In this document: one piece after another, positions 8,828 to 16,664 of the stretch
How the letters are laid out: every line of letters begins with the position of its first letter
Numbering within the stretch: the first letter of the stretch is position 1
NCBI GenBank assembly: GCA_934716785.1
Contig: CAKUYM010000005.1
Location: 1-47,491 of the forward strand
Origin: an uncultured Bacteroides sp.
GTDB lineage: Bacteria; Bacteroidota; Bacteroidia; Bacteroidales; Bacteroidaceae
Direction: 5' to 3'
Length of the DNA stretch: 47,491 nucleotides
Notes under the pieces: generated by a model
The model's input: the letters and a program-made list of their open reading frames with translations, nothing else
What the model was told of the DNA's origin: nothing
Databases searched by the model: none
Program-made: the position numbers and the translations under genes

Positions 8828-10627
8828 TTACCATCCCGGATTATTGCCGGTGATCAGTTTGTTTACCGCTTTCTCCGCATCCGGAATCGGGAAATACTGA
8901 TAAGCGGAAGTCACATTGAAGAACGGAGCTACCTGCGCACCCTGATTCCAGTTGTTGCCGCTCTGAGCCTGAACAGCCTGTTCGTTCATCTTCTCCACGA
9001 ATTCTCCCCAACGAATGAGGTCGAAACGGCGGGTGTATTCAAAGCAGAGCTCCATGGCGCGTTCGTCTTTTATGACGTTGAGGAATTCTTCGCCCGAAGT
9101 AATCTTGCCCGTCAGGTCTTCAATTCCGGCACGGTCGCGCACCTCTTTCAGACACTCTTCTGCCAAAGCCGTGGGAGCACCGTAATATTGATTCTCAGCT
9201 TCCGCAATCATCAGCAACACATCCGAGTAGCGGAGTATGGGGAAGTTGATTGAGGTATTGTTCTTATTCTTCTTGGCAGCCGGCTCATACTCGCGACGGA
9301 ACTTGGCACAGCACAAATCCTTTCTTTCACGACCGGCAGCCACTGCTTTTTTATAAACGTCACCTATCTGAGTCACTTTGCTATCATATTCCTCGCCTTC
9401 ATTGGCACCTTCATAGTTGTATGATCTTGTGCCATACCAGCCGTCACCTTTCACCAAGTCATACAGTTCCTTATTCTCAAACGTGCGGCCTACAATGCCT
9501 AAGTTGTTATTGCCATTTACTCTACGATAGGCAAATGGTGCGATACTCCAAGTGAAGCGTCTCTTGTCTCCGTTGTTCACATACAAGTCATAAAGTTTGG
9601 GAGTTGCCCAGATAAACCCGTAAGAATATCCCGGATCCGCCTTTCCCACCACATTCGACAAAGATGAGAAGTCGGCACATTGAAGCCCGATTGTATTCCC
9701 GATACGACCTTCGGAGCGTACGTCACCCGTTCCGTCACCGGCAAACTCCACTTCCCAGATACTTTCATTCGCAGTGGTATTATACTTGTCGGAACACATG
9801 TCGATAAACGGATCCCAATAATTTGCCGCAAGCGCATGACCTTGAGTCATTACCTTCTGTCCGAAATAGCTGGCCCGTTCAAAGTAAGACTTGGTCTCAG
9901 CAGTCGCCTCCTTGCCGTCACGGTAGTGCTCGCCTGCCCAAAACAGATAGACACGCGCCAATATTCCCCATGCGGCCGATTTGGAGACGCGTCCCGGTTT
10001 ATAGCCCAACTCCCGTGCAGAGAGCAATCCTCCGGTTTCTTCATCCGCAGCCTCTTCCATCTCCTTCACGATAAACTTATAGATCTCGTTCTTGTCCGTA
10101 CGCGCTATATCTTTGTCGGTCACAGTTCCCGACGAATACGTAGACTCCGTCTTGAACGGAACATCTCCCCAGCACTGCACCAGGTTGAAATAATAGAACG
10201 CGCGCAGGAAACGGGCTTCCGACTTATATTGCAAAAGATTCTTTTCACTGACACCGGGCACCTTGTCTGCCTGCTCCAGCAAGATATTGGCACGTTCGAT
10301 ACCGTTGTAAAGGTCGAACCAGAAGTTTGTGACTGCCGCATCACTGGTTGTAGTATTATTACAAATCAATCCGGTGTTTGAGATACGTCCCGTAGACCCT
10401 CCGTAAAATTCGAGGTCGTCGCCCCCGGCGAGTACCATATAATCACCGCCATAGAAAGATGACTGTCCCAAGTTAGCATACGTACCGGTCAGGAAAGCTT
10501 GTAGTTCGTCCTCACTCGTGAAATAATTCTCCGGTACGATCTTATATGGTTCCTTTTCCAAAAAGTCACACGACGCCATCGTGCATACAGCCAGTAAAGA
10601 AAGGAATGTTATTTTTATCTTTTTCAT
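8828..10627 (-). CDS. SusD/RagB-family starch-binding-like outer membrane lipoprotein
   Basis: 599 residues. Signal MKKIKITFLSLLAVCTMASC gives a lipidated Cys 20, followed by the typical SusD opening DFLEKEPYKIVPENYFTSED. TPR-like helices in the N-terminal half (FYYFNLVQCWGDVPF; AWGILARVYLFWAG) and the late motif of the family (DERAMELCFEYTRRFDLIRWG) are present, as is the short C-terminus ending in GNNPGW. SusD proteins cap the SusC transporter and bind the glycan at the cell surface. The gene starts 21 bp after susC, forming the standard pair. The glycan is probably a glycosaminoglycan, judged only from the lyase genes downstream. Confidence 0.95.
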   Translation of the reverse strand: MKKIKITFLSLLAVCTMASCDFLEKEPYKIVPENYFTSEDELQAFLTGTYANLGQSSFYGGDYMVLAGGDDLEFYGGSTGRISNTGLICNNTTTSDAAVTNFWFDLYNGIERANILLEQADKVPGVSEKNLLQYKSEARFLRAFYYFNLVQCWGDVPFKTESTYSSGTVTDKDIARTDKNEIYKFIVKEMEEAADEETGGLLSARELGYKPGRVSKSAAWGILARVYLFWAGEHYRDGKEATAETKSYFERASYFGQKVMTQGHALAANYWDPFIDMCSDKYNTTANESIWEVEFAGDGTGDVRSEGRIGNTIGLQCADFSSLSNVVGKADPGYSYGFIWATPKLYDLYVNNGDKRRFTWSIAPFAYRRVNGNNNLGIVGRTFENKELYDLVKGDGWYGTRSYNYEGANEGEEYDSKVTQIGDVYKKAVAAGRERKDLCCAKFRREYEPAAKKNKNNTSINFPILRYSDVLLMIAEAENQYYGAPTALAEECLKEVRDRAGIEDLTGKITSGEEFLNVIKDERAMELCFEYTRRFDLIRWGEFVEKMNEQAVQAQSGNNWNQGAQVAPFFNVTSAYQYFPIPDAEKAVNKLITGNNPGW

Positions 10628-10648
10628 ATCTTCTCTATTTATATAATA

Positions 10649-13600
10649 CTAAAATCCTAAGTTAACTCCGAAATTGATTGCATACGCTCTCGGATATGCA
10701 GAGTAATCGAGTCCCGGTGTCAAAGCGCTGTTGCGGATAGACACTTCGGGGTCATAGCCCGAATAACCGGAGATTGTCCAGAGATTCTGACCGGCCACAT
10801 AGACACGGGCATTGGAGATACCCCATTTCTTGATTACCCTCTTCGGCAGAGTATAACCTAACGACAAAGTCTTCAGACGCAAGAAAGAACCGTCCTCGAC
10901 AACACGCGAAGACACCACTTTATTGGAGCTTGAGTTCTTTGCAGCCGGGATGTCACTTGTCGGATTGTCCGGTGTCCATCGGTCGGCATAACTTGCATAC
11001 TGGTTCAGGTTGCGTGAGTTGTTGACGTTCTCGAAGAACAGACGGTTGGCATTCAGCACATCGTTGCCATAAGACCATTGGAAGAAGATACTCAAATCGA
11101 ATCCTTTATATTCAAAATCATTGGTGAAACCACCTGTATGGATAGGCAAGCCGCGACCGATCATCGTACGGTCGTTGGTATCGATCACCCCGTCGCCATT
11201 CAAGTCCTTATACTTGGGCATACCCGGCTGGGTGTTGTTCTCGCCCGAGAAGTAAGGAACTCCCGGACGCAGCACGTATGTATCGCCCGATTTATAGAAA
11301 TCTTCATACTTGTAGGTTCCTTCATACTGATAACCATATATCATACCCATCGAATAGCCTTTCTTGGCGATATAGGTAGGCTGTGAGTTGTATGTCTGGT
11401 CAAAGTAAGCGGCTGTCAGCAGTGTGCTCTGATTTTCGGCAAGTTCCAACACCTTATTCTTATTGAATGCGATATTGAAGTTTGTTCTCCATTTAAAGCC
11501 ATATCTATCATAGTTGAGTGTATTCAGCGTAAACTCGATACCTGAGTTGCGCACCTTACCGATATTCTTCATCGCGCTGTAATATCCGGTAGATCTGGGC
11601 AGTTGCGCGTCAAGCAGCAAGTCGCGTGTAGTCTTCAAATAGGTATCTACAGTAATGCCGATGCGCTCATCGAAGAGTCCCAAGTCCAGACCGACATTCC
11701 ACTGTTCGGTCGTTTCCCACTTCAAGGCTTTATTTGCCAATGACACAGGCACCATGCCCACACTGTTCTGATTATTTTCGAACGGATAAACACCCGAAGG
11801 TATATTGTTGGACGCTGCCTTCAACATTCTCAATAAAGCATACGCTTCATATTCGCCTACACGGTTGTTACCCGTCAATCCCCAACTGGCACGTAGCTTA
11901 CCGTTTGAAAGAACAGGTTTCAATCCTTTCATGAAGTCCTCCTCGCTGAATCCCCATGCCACAGAGCCTGAAGGGAAGAAACCATAGCGGTTTTCCTTTG
12001 CAAACTTAGAAGAGCCATCGACACGGAAAGAAGCCGTTGCATAATATTTTGTCTTATAGTTGTACTTCAAGCTTCCCAAATATGACATCATGGACCATGA
12101 TGACTTTTCGGAGCTTGTAGTACTTGGGATACCTTCACTCATACCTGCCATTCCCAAAGACTCGTTCGGGATATTGGTAGTCTTGAAGGAATAATATTCA
12201 TAATCGGAATTCTGCAACGTAAGACCGAGCAATGTATTGAAGAAGTGTTTCTTCTTTATATTAGTCTGATAGGTCAGCACATTTTCATTCAGCCACGTCA
12301 ATCGCTGTTGGCGAACCACCGATCCATTGACCTTATCGGTAGAGATGGGACTTCCGTAACGGGTCTTCGAATTATTGAACGTATCATTGTTGCGGGCATC
12401 GTAGGTATATCCTCCGGATACTTTCAGTTTCAGTCCTTTGATGAATTCATACTCTACAAAACCGTTCAACTGAAGATTATTGGTGTAGTTCTTGCGGTAT
12501 TCGTTCTTCAATGACATAATCGGGTTGAAACGATAGTCGTTGGTAGGCTCTACGGAAGAGTCCAATGCATTGTCCATCAAGGTACTCAACGGAACATCCG
12601 GTTCGGTGACAGGACGATAGCCCCATACGCTATAGAACAGGTTGTTCATACCGCTGGATGAATATAAAGAAGTAGAGCTACCGGTCTGTATGGCACGCGA
12701 ATAATTGGCAGTGATGCTCATATTCAGTTTGCCTCGGCGCACCACCGTATTCATACGTGTCTGGAAACGCTTGTAGTTTGAATTCAGGATAATACCGTCC
12801 TGATCGAAATAAGAAGCCGAAGCATTGTAGCGTACGCCTTCCGTACCACCCATCAGGCTGACGTTATGGTTCTGCTGCCAGGCAGTCCGGAATATTTCAT
12901 CCTGCCAGTCATATTGCGGAACATCCCGATAATCGTCCAATGTCCACTGCTTACCTTGGTATTCAATCAGGTAATTCTTTTGGGTATCGGCAGGGAACAG
13001 CTCATTCTGCAATTTCACAAATTCATATGCATCGAGCATCGGAATCGTGTTGGTGACGTGCTGCACACCGAAACTACCTTCATACTTGAGCTGCGGTTTT
13101 CCAATCTTACCTTTCTTTGTCGTTATGATGACAACACCATTCGCACCACGCGCACCGTATATAGAGGTTGCCGAGGCGTCTTTCAACACATCAACCGACT
13201 CAATGTCAGAGGCACTGATCGTGGAAGCGATGGCAGGGTCTTCTACCGGAAATCCGTCGACTACGTACAATGGCGAGTTGTCTTGAGTCAGGGAGTTGTT
13301 ACCACGGATAACGATATTCATCGTTCCGCCCGGCGTACCTTCCCCCGAACTTACATTTACTCCGGCGATACGTCCGCCCAAAGTCTGGTCGAATGAAGAA
13401 GAAGGTGTCTTAAGCAAATCTTCCATATTTACTTTTGCCACCGAACCGGTCAGGTCTCTCTTCTTGATCTCCTGATATCCTACGACAACCACCTCGTCCA
13501 ACGTTTTGGTATCTTCTTTCAGTGAAATAGACATGGGTTTGGAAGCATCGACTTGAACTTCTTGCGTGACATAGCCGATAAAAGAGACTACAAGAACAGA

Positions 13601-13828
13601 TTTCTTGTTAGGAACATTGAGTGAGAACTTACCATCAAGGTCCGACACCGTACCTTGACTACCCCCCTTGACCTGGATACTTGCCCCAGGCACCGACTCT
13701 CCTGTTTGGTCAATGACTGTACCCCGTACAAGTACTTGAGCCAGTGCCACAGAAAATGAGAACAAGGTTAACAGCATAAAACTGAGCCCTCTCTTCCATA
13801 AAAGATGAATTCGGAATTCGGTTTGCAT
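10649..13828 (-). CDS. SusC/RagA-family TonB-linked outer membrane transporter
   Basis: 1059 residues from ATG at 13828; the frame can be read further upstream but has no better start there. Residues 1-30 are a signal peptide. Residues about 33-105 are a carboxypeptidase-regulatory-like domain (GTVIDQTGESVPGASIQVKG). A TonB box follows at about 108-118 (KTLDEVVVVGYQ), then the plug domain with the hallmark VDGFPVEDPA and SIYGARGANGVVIITTKKG motifs, and a long beta-barrel ending in NFGVNLGF. It imports oligosaccharides across the outer membrane with energy from TonB/ExbBD. It is the first gene of the locus and is divergent from the tRNA-dihydrouridine synthase gene. Confidence 0.96.
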   Translation of the reverse strand: MQTEFRIHLLWKRGLSFMLLTLFSFSVALAQVLVRGTVIDQTGESVPGASIQVKGGSQGTVSDLDGKFSLNVPNKKSVLVVSFIGYVTQEVQVDASKPMSISLKEDTKTLDEVVVVGYQEIKKRDLTGSVAKVNMEDLLKTPSSSFDQTLGGRIAGVNVSSGEGTPGGTMNIVIRGNNSLTQDNSPLYVVDGFPVEDPAIASTISASDIESVDVLKDASATSIYGARGANGVVIITTKKGKIGKPQLKYEGSFGVQHVTNTIPMLDAYEFVKLQNELFPADTQKNYLIEYQGKQWTLDDYRDVPQYDWQDEIFRTAWQQNHNVSLMGGTEGVRYNASASYFDQDGIILNSNYKRFQTRMNTVVRRGKLNMSITANYSRAIQTGSSTSLYSSSGMNNLFYSVWGYRPVTEPDVPLSTLMDNALDSSVEPTNDYRFNPIMSLKNEYRKNYTNNLQLNGFVEYEFIKGLKLKVSGGYTYDARNNDTFNNSKTRYGSPISTDKVNGSVVRQQRLTWLNENVLTYQTNIKKKHFFNTLLGLTLQNSDYEYYSFKTTNIPNESLGMAGMSEGIPSTTSSEKSSWSMMSYLGSLKYNYKTKYYATASFRVDGSSKFAKENRYGFFPSGSVAWGFSEEDFMKGLKPVLSNGKLRASWGLTGNNRVGEYEAYALLRMLKAASNNIPSGVYPFENNQNSVGMVPVSLANKALKWETTEQWNVGLDLGLFDERIGITVDTYLKTTRDLLLDAQLPRSTGYYSAMKNIGKVRNSGIEFTLNTLNYDRYGFKWRTNFNIAFNKNKVLELAENQSTLLTAAYFDQTYNSQPTYIAKKGYSMGMIYGYQYEGTYKYEDFYKSGDTYVLRPGVPYFSGENNTQPGMPKYKDLNGDGVIDTNDRTMIGRGLPIHTGGFTNDFEYKGFDLSIFFQWSYGNDVLNANRLFFENVNNSRNLNQYASYADRWTPDNPTSDIPAAKNSSSNKVVSSRVVEDGSFLRLKTLSLGYTLPKRVIKKWGISNARVYVAGQNLWTISGYSGYDPEVSIRNSALTPGLDYSAYPRAYAINFGVNLGF

Positions 13829-13866
13829 ATTATTCGTTTTACATTTAAAATTAGATTTATAATGCG

Positions 13867-13874
13867 CAAAAATA
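13867..13874 (-). promoter_or_regulatory. -7 promoter box upstream of susC-like gene
   Basis: The minus strand reads TATTTTTG, matching TAnnTTTG, 38 bp before the susC start codon. No clear -33 TTTG at the right spacing was found. Confidence 0.4.
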
Positions 13875-13960
13875 AAAACCCGCAACAAATCTTACAGGAT
13901 AAAATTATTCAATTATAATACAAAAACATACAAATGCGAAGCTGTAAAGAATATCCGGTG

Positions 13961-13968
13961 TATCTTTG
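13961..13968 (+). promoter_or_regulatory. -7 promoter box upstream of dus
   Basis: TATCTTTG matches the Bacteroides -7 consensus TAnnTTTG exactly and lies 15 bp before the ATG at 13984, giving a very short leader. No clear -33 element is visible. Confidence 0.55.
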
Positions 13969-13983
13969 CAGAAAAACAACAGC

Positions 13984-14925
13984 ATGCCAAACCTGCCAAT
14001 CCATTTCGCTCCATTACAAGGCTACACGGAAGTGTGCTACCGTAATGCGCATGCCGCCTGTTTCGGTGGCGTAGATACTTATTATACTCCTTTCGTCCGG
14101 CTGGAGAAGGGAAGTTTCCGCAACAGGGACGTCCGGGGAATCGAACCGGAGAACAACAAAGTTCCCCATTTGGTGCCGCAACTGATAGCTCCGTCTTTCG
14201 AGAAAGCGGAAACGATACTGAAACTGTTCATTGAAAAAGGATATAGGGAAGCGGATATAAATTTGGGCTGCCCCTTTCCGCTTTTAGCCAAACGACACAA
14301 CGGAGCAGGCATACTGCCCTATCCGGAAGAGGTAAAAGAGCTGCTCAGGCTCGTCTTGGCGTATCCGCAAGTCGGCTTCTCCATTAAGATGAGATTGGGT
14401 TGGGAAAATCCGGACGAATGTCTCAAGTTGCTTCCTGTTATCAACGAGCTGCCCTTGCGGCAGGTGACGATGCACCCCCGATTGGGGAAGCAACAATATA
14501 AGGGTGAGGTAAACTTAAATGGGTTCACCGCTTTTATGGATGCCTGCAAGCATCCCGTCGTCTACAACGGAGATATCAACAGCCTGCAAGATTTCCAACA
14601 AATCCGTGACAGGTTTCCCGCATTAGCCGGAATCATGATAGGACGCGGACTGCTTGCCAACCCGGCGCTGGCATTAGAGTGTGGACAGGGGAAAGTCCTT
14701 TCTCCCGATGAAATAGCGAAAAAATTGCAGTCGATGCATCAAAGCGTGTACACGGCATATGCCGGACAGCTTGAAGGCGGAGATGCGCAGCTCTTGAACA
14801 AGATGAAAACGTTTTGGGAATATTTATTGCCAGATGCCGACAAGAAACTGCTGAAAGCCATCCATAAAAGTACGACTCTGAGCAAATATAATCAGGCGGT
14901 CAGCGCCTTTTTTAACCGGCGATAG
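13984..14925 (+). CDS. dus: tRNA-dihydrouridine synthase
   Basis: 313 residues from ATG at 13984; an in-frame TTG at 13966 overlaps the -7 box and is not used here. It is an FMN-dependent TIM-barrel enzyme reducing uridine to dihydrouridine in the D-loop of tRNA. The sequence shows FAPLQGYTEVCYRNA at the N-terminus, the DINLGCP motif with the conserved Cys at residue 96, then a Gly-rich NGAGIL turn, SIKMRLGW at the third core strand, and VVYNGDINSLQDF followed by GIMIGRGLLANPAL, the phosphate-binding end of the barrel. Length and motif order agree with the Dus family (COG0042). It stands alone between the divergent susC and the beta-barrel gene. Which Dus subtype it is cannot be told. Confidence 0.93.
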   Translation: MPNLPIHFAPLQGYTEVCYRNAHAACFGGVDTYYTPFVRLEKGSFRNRDVRGIEPENNKVPHLVPQLIAPSFEKAETILKLFIEKGYREADINLGCPFPLLAKRHNGAGILPYPEEVKELLRLVLAYPQVGFSIKMRLGWENPDECLKLLPVINELPLRQVTMHPRLGKQQYKGEVNLNGFTAFMDACKHPVVYNGDINSLQDFQQIRDRFPALAGIMIGRGLLANPALALECGQGKVLSPDEIAKKLQSMHQSVYTAYAGQLEGGDAQLLNKMKTFWEYLLPDADKKLLKAIHKSTTLSKYNQAVSAFFNRR

Positions 14926-14947
14926 ACCGATTACCGGTAAATTTGTG

Positions 14948-14955
14948 TAATTTTG
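14948..14955 (+). promoter_or_regulatory. -7 promoter box upstream of the beta-barrel gene
   Basis: TAATTTTG matches TAnnTTTG, 21 bp before the ATG at 14977, and lies right after the end of dus. Confidence 0.45.
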
Positions 14956-14976
14956 TGCCTGTTTATAAACAAGCAC

Positions 14977-16203
14977 ATGATGAAAAAATACATTCTATTA
15001 TCCCTTTGCCTGATGGCAGCATCGGGTAGCTTCGCACAGACGAAGGATTTCAAGTTCAAATTCTACGGGCAAGTTCGTACGGATTTATATTACAACAGTC
15101 GCGCCAATCAAGAGACCGTGGACGGATTGTTCTATATGTATCCCAAAGATAGGAACCGCGATCCGGACGGAAACGATTTGAACTCAACGCCTAACGGCAA
15201 CTTTTATACATTGTATTCCCGCCTCGGAGTGGATGTTGCCGGTCCGCAGTTGGGAACCGCCAAGACTTCCGCTAAAGTGGAGATGGACTTCCGCGGCACA
15301 AGCACTTCCTATTCGGTAGTGCGTCTTCGCCATGCTTATTTCAATTTGGATTGGGGGAAATCGGCCCTATTGCTCGGACAGACGTGGCATCCGTTGTTCG
15401 GTGATGTATCTCCGCAGATTCTCAATCTTTCCGTAGGAGCACCTTTCCAACCGTTCAGCCGCGCGCCGCAGATTCGCTATCGCTACACAAACCGCAGCTT
15501 CCAGTTTACGGGAGCAGCCGTATGGCAGTCGCAATACCTGTCTCAAGGACCTGCCGGAAAGAGCCAGGAGTATATCAAGAAAGGTTGTATCCCCGAAGTT
15601 TATATCGGAGCCAATTATAAAGAAGGCGGTTGGCTGGCCGGGGCGGGAATAGAAATGTTGTCATTGAAGCCACGCACAGAAGCTACGGGAGAAAACGGGA
15701 AATCATATAAGGTAAACGAACGTATCACCACCCTGTCTTACGAGGCACATGTGAAATATACCGATAAGAATTGGTTTGTCGGAGCAAAAAGTGTCTTGGG
15801 GTCTAATCTGACACAAGCATCGGGACTGGGCGGATTCGGAATCAAATCTGTCGACGAGCGCACAGGAAAACAGAAATATACTCCGATACGCTTTTCCAGT
15901 TCGTGGCTGAATGTCGTTTACGGACAGAAATGGAAACCGGGAGTATTTGTCGGCTATGCCAAGAATTTAGGGACAAGCGATGCATTGGTTTCCGAGAAGC
16001 TGTATGGCACGGGCACGAACCTCGACCAATTAATGACAGCCGGAGCTGAGTTGACATACAATGTGCCTCACTGGAAATTCGGCTTGGAATATATGCTGAG
16101 CTCGGCTTGGTATGGTTCGCTCAAGCAGTCTAATGGAAAAATCACAGATACCCATGCAGTCTGCAACAATCGTATCGTTGCCGTTGCGATGTTCATGTTC
16201 TAA
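14977..16203 (+). CDS. predicted outer membrane beta-barrel (porin-like) protein
   Basis: 408 residues from ATG at 14977 (a second ATG follows directly at 14980; a TTG at 14953 is within the promoter). Signal peptide MMKKYILLSLCLMAASGSFA is followed by KFKFYGQVRTDLYYNSR, a first strand typical of trimeric-porin-like barrels. Alternating strands continue to the end (LRHAYFNLDWGKSALLLGQT; FQFTGAAVWQSQYLS; WFVGAKSVLG), and the last residues NRIVAVAMFMF end in an aromatic Phe as expected for BAM recognition. Substrate is unknown. It faces the PL8 gene across the repeat-rich intergenic region and has its own promoter, so a functional tie to the lyase is not shown. Confidence 0.75.
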   Translation: MMKKYILLSLCLMAASGSFAQTKDFKFKFYGQVRTDLYYNSRANQETVDGLFYMYPKDRNRDPDGNDLNSTPNGNFYTLYSRLGVDVAGPQLGTAKTSAKVEMDFRGTSTSYSVVRLRHAYFNLDWGKSALLLGQTWHPLFGDVSPQILNLSVGAPFQPFSRAPQIRYRYTNRSFQFTGAAVWQSQYLSQGPAGKSQEYIKKGCIPEVYIGANYKEGGWLAGAGIEMLSLKPRTEATGENGKSYKVNERITTLSYEAHVKYTDKNWFVGAKSVLGSNLTQASGLGGFGIKSVDERTGKQKYTPIRFSSSWLNVVYGQKWKPGVFVGYAKNLGTSDALVSEKLYGTGTNLDQLMTAGAELTYNVPHWKFGLEYMLSSAWYGSLKQSNGKITDTHAVCNNRIVAVAMFMF

Positions 16204-16289
16204 CTCCCTCCCTGTATTTTAAAATACATAATATATCTGTCATCTGTCACCTATTGCTATCTAACATAATGGTTATAACCCATTTATGC

Positions 16290-16357
16290 GGTGACAGCAA
16301 CAGGTGACAGCACTGTTTTTGCTGTCACACTGCCGTCACCTGCTATCACCTGTTGCC
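16290..16357. repeat. nested inverted repeats built on CTGTCACC/GGTGACAG
   Basis: TGACAGCA (16305-16312) is exactly complementary to TGCTGTCA (16320-16327), and GCAACAGGTGA (16297-16307) to TCACCTGTTGC (16346-16356). GGTGACAG at 16290-16297 nearly pairs with CCGTCACC at 16333-16340. A further copy, CTGTCACCTATTGC, is at 16244-16257. The region can therefore fold in alternative ways in RNA or DNA. It lies between convergent genes, downstream of both. Confidence 0.7.
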
Positions 16358-16401
16358 ATGTATCATAATCAAGCAAATCGCATCAAGCCGTAAGCACTGT
16401 A

Positions 16402-16520
16402 GTTTCAAGCCGCTGATACCATGGTTTCAAGCCTTTGGAACTAAAGTTTCGAACCGCTGAAACTATAGTTCATTACTGCTGAAACTAAAGTTCCAAAGCC
16501 GCTGAAACTATAGTTTCAAA
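16402..16520. repeat. tandem 22-bp repeat array with internal dyad symmetry
   Basis: Five units start at 16402, 16424, 16446, 16468 and 16490 (lengths 22, 22, 22, 22, 23), with a partial sixth from 16513. Each runs GTTTC or GTTC, a variable middle containing CCGCTG or similar, then GAAACTATA or GAAACTAAA. Unit junctions form palindromes such as GAAACTATAGTTTC (16504-16517). With no unique spacers it is not CRISPR. Together with the hairpin at 16290-16357 it fills most of the 461-bp gap 16204-16664; no gene was recognised in that gap. Confidence 0.8.
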
Positions 16521-16664
16521 AGTAAGAACAGAAATGAACCTTGTAGTTTAATGCTTTAGGTTGACTACTTCTTAATCTTACTTGTAAGTATCGGTCACAA
16601 CGATAATACTTAGTTATAATATGAGTTGACTCTTTCAAGAGTTATTTCTTTGTCGGGTTGACAA

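Noticed and set aside
13966..13983. TTG start for dus (and likewise TTG starts at 2754, 14953, 34362 and 39393)
   Set aside because: Each TTG only extends the frame a few codons upstream of an ATG that fits the family start, lipoprotein signal or promoter position better.
16402..16520. CRISPR array
   Set aside because: The units are contiguous 22-23-bp repeats without unique spacers, no cas genes lie nearby, and the repeat is only partly conserved between units.
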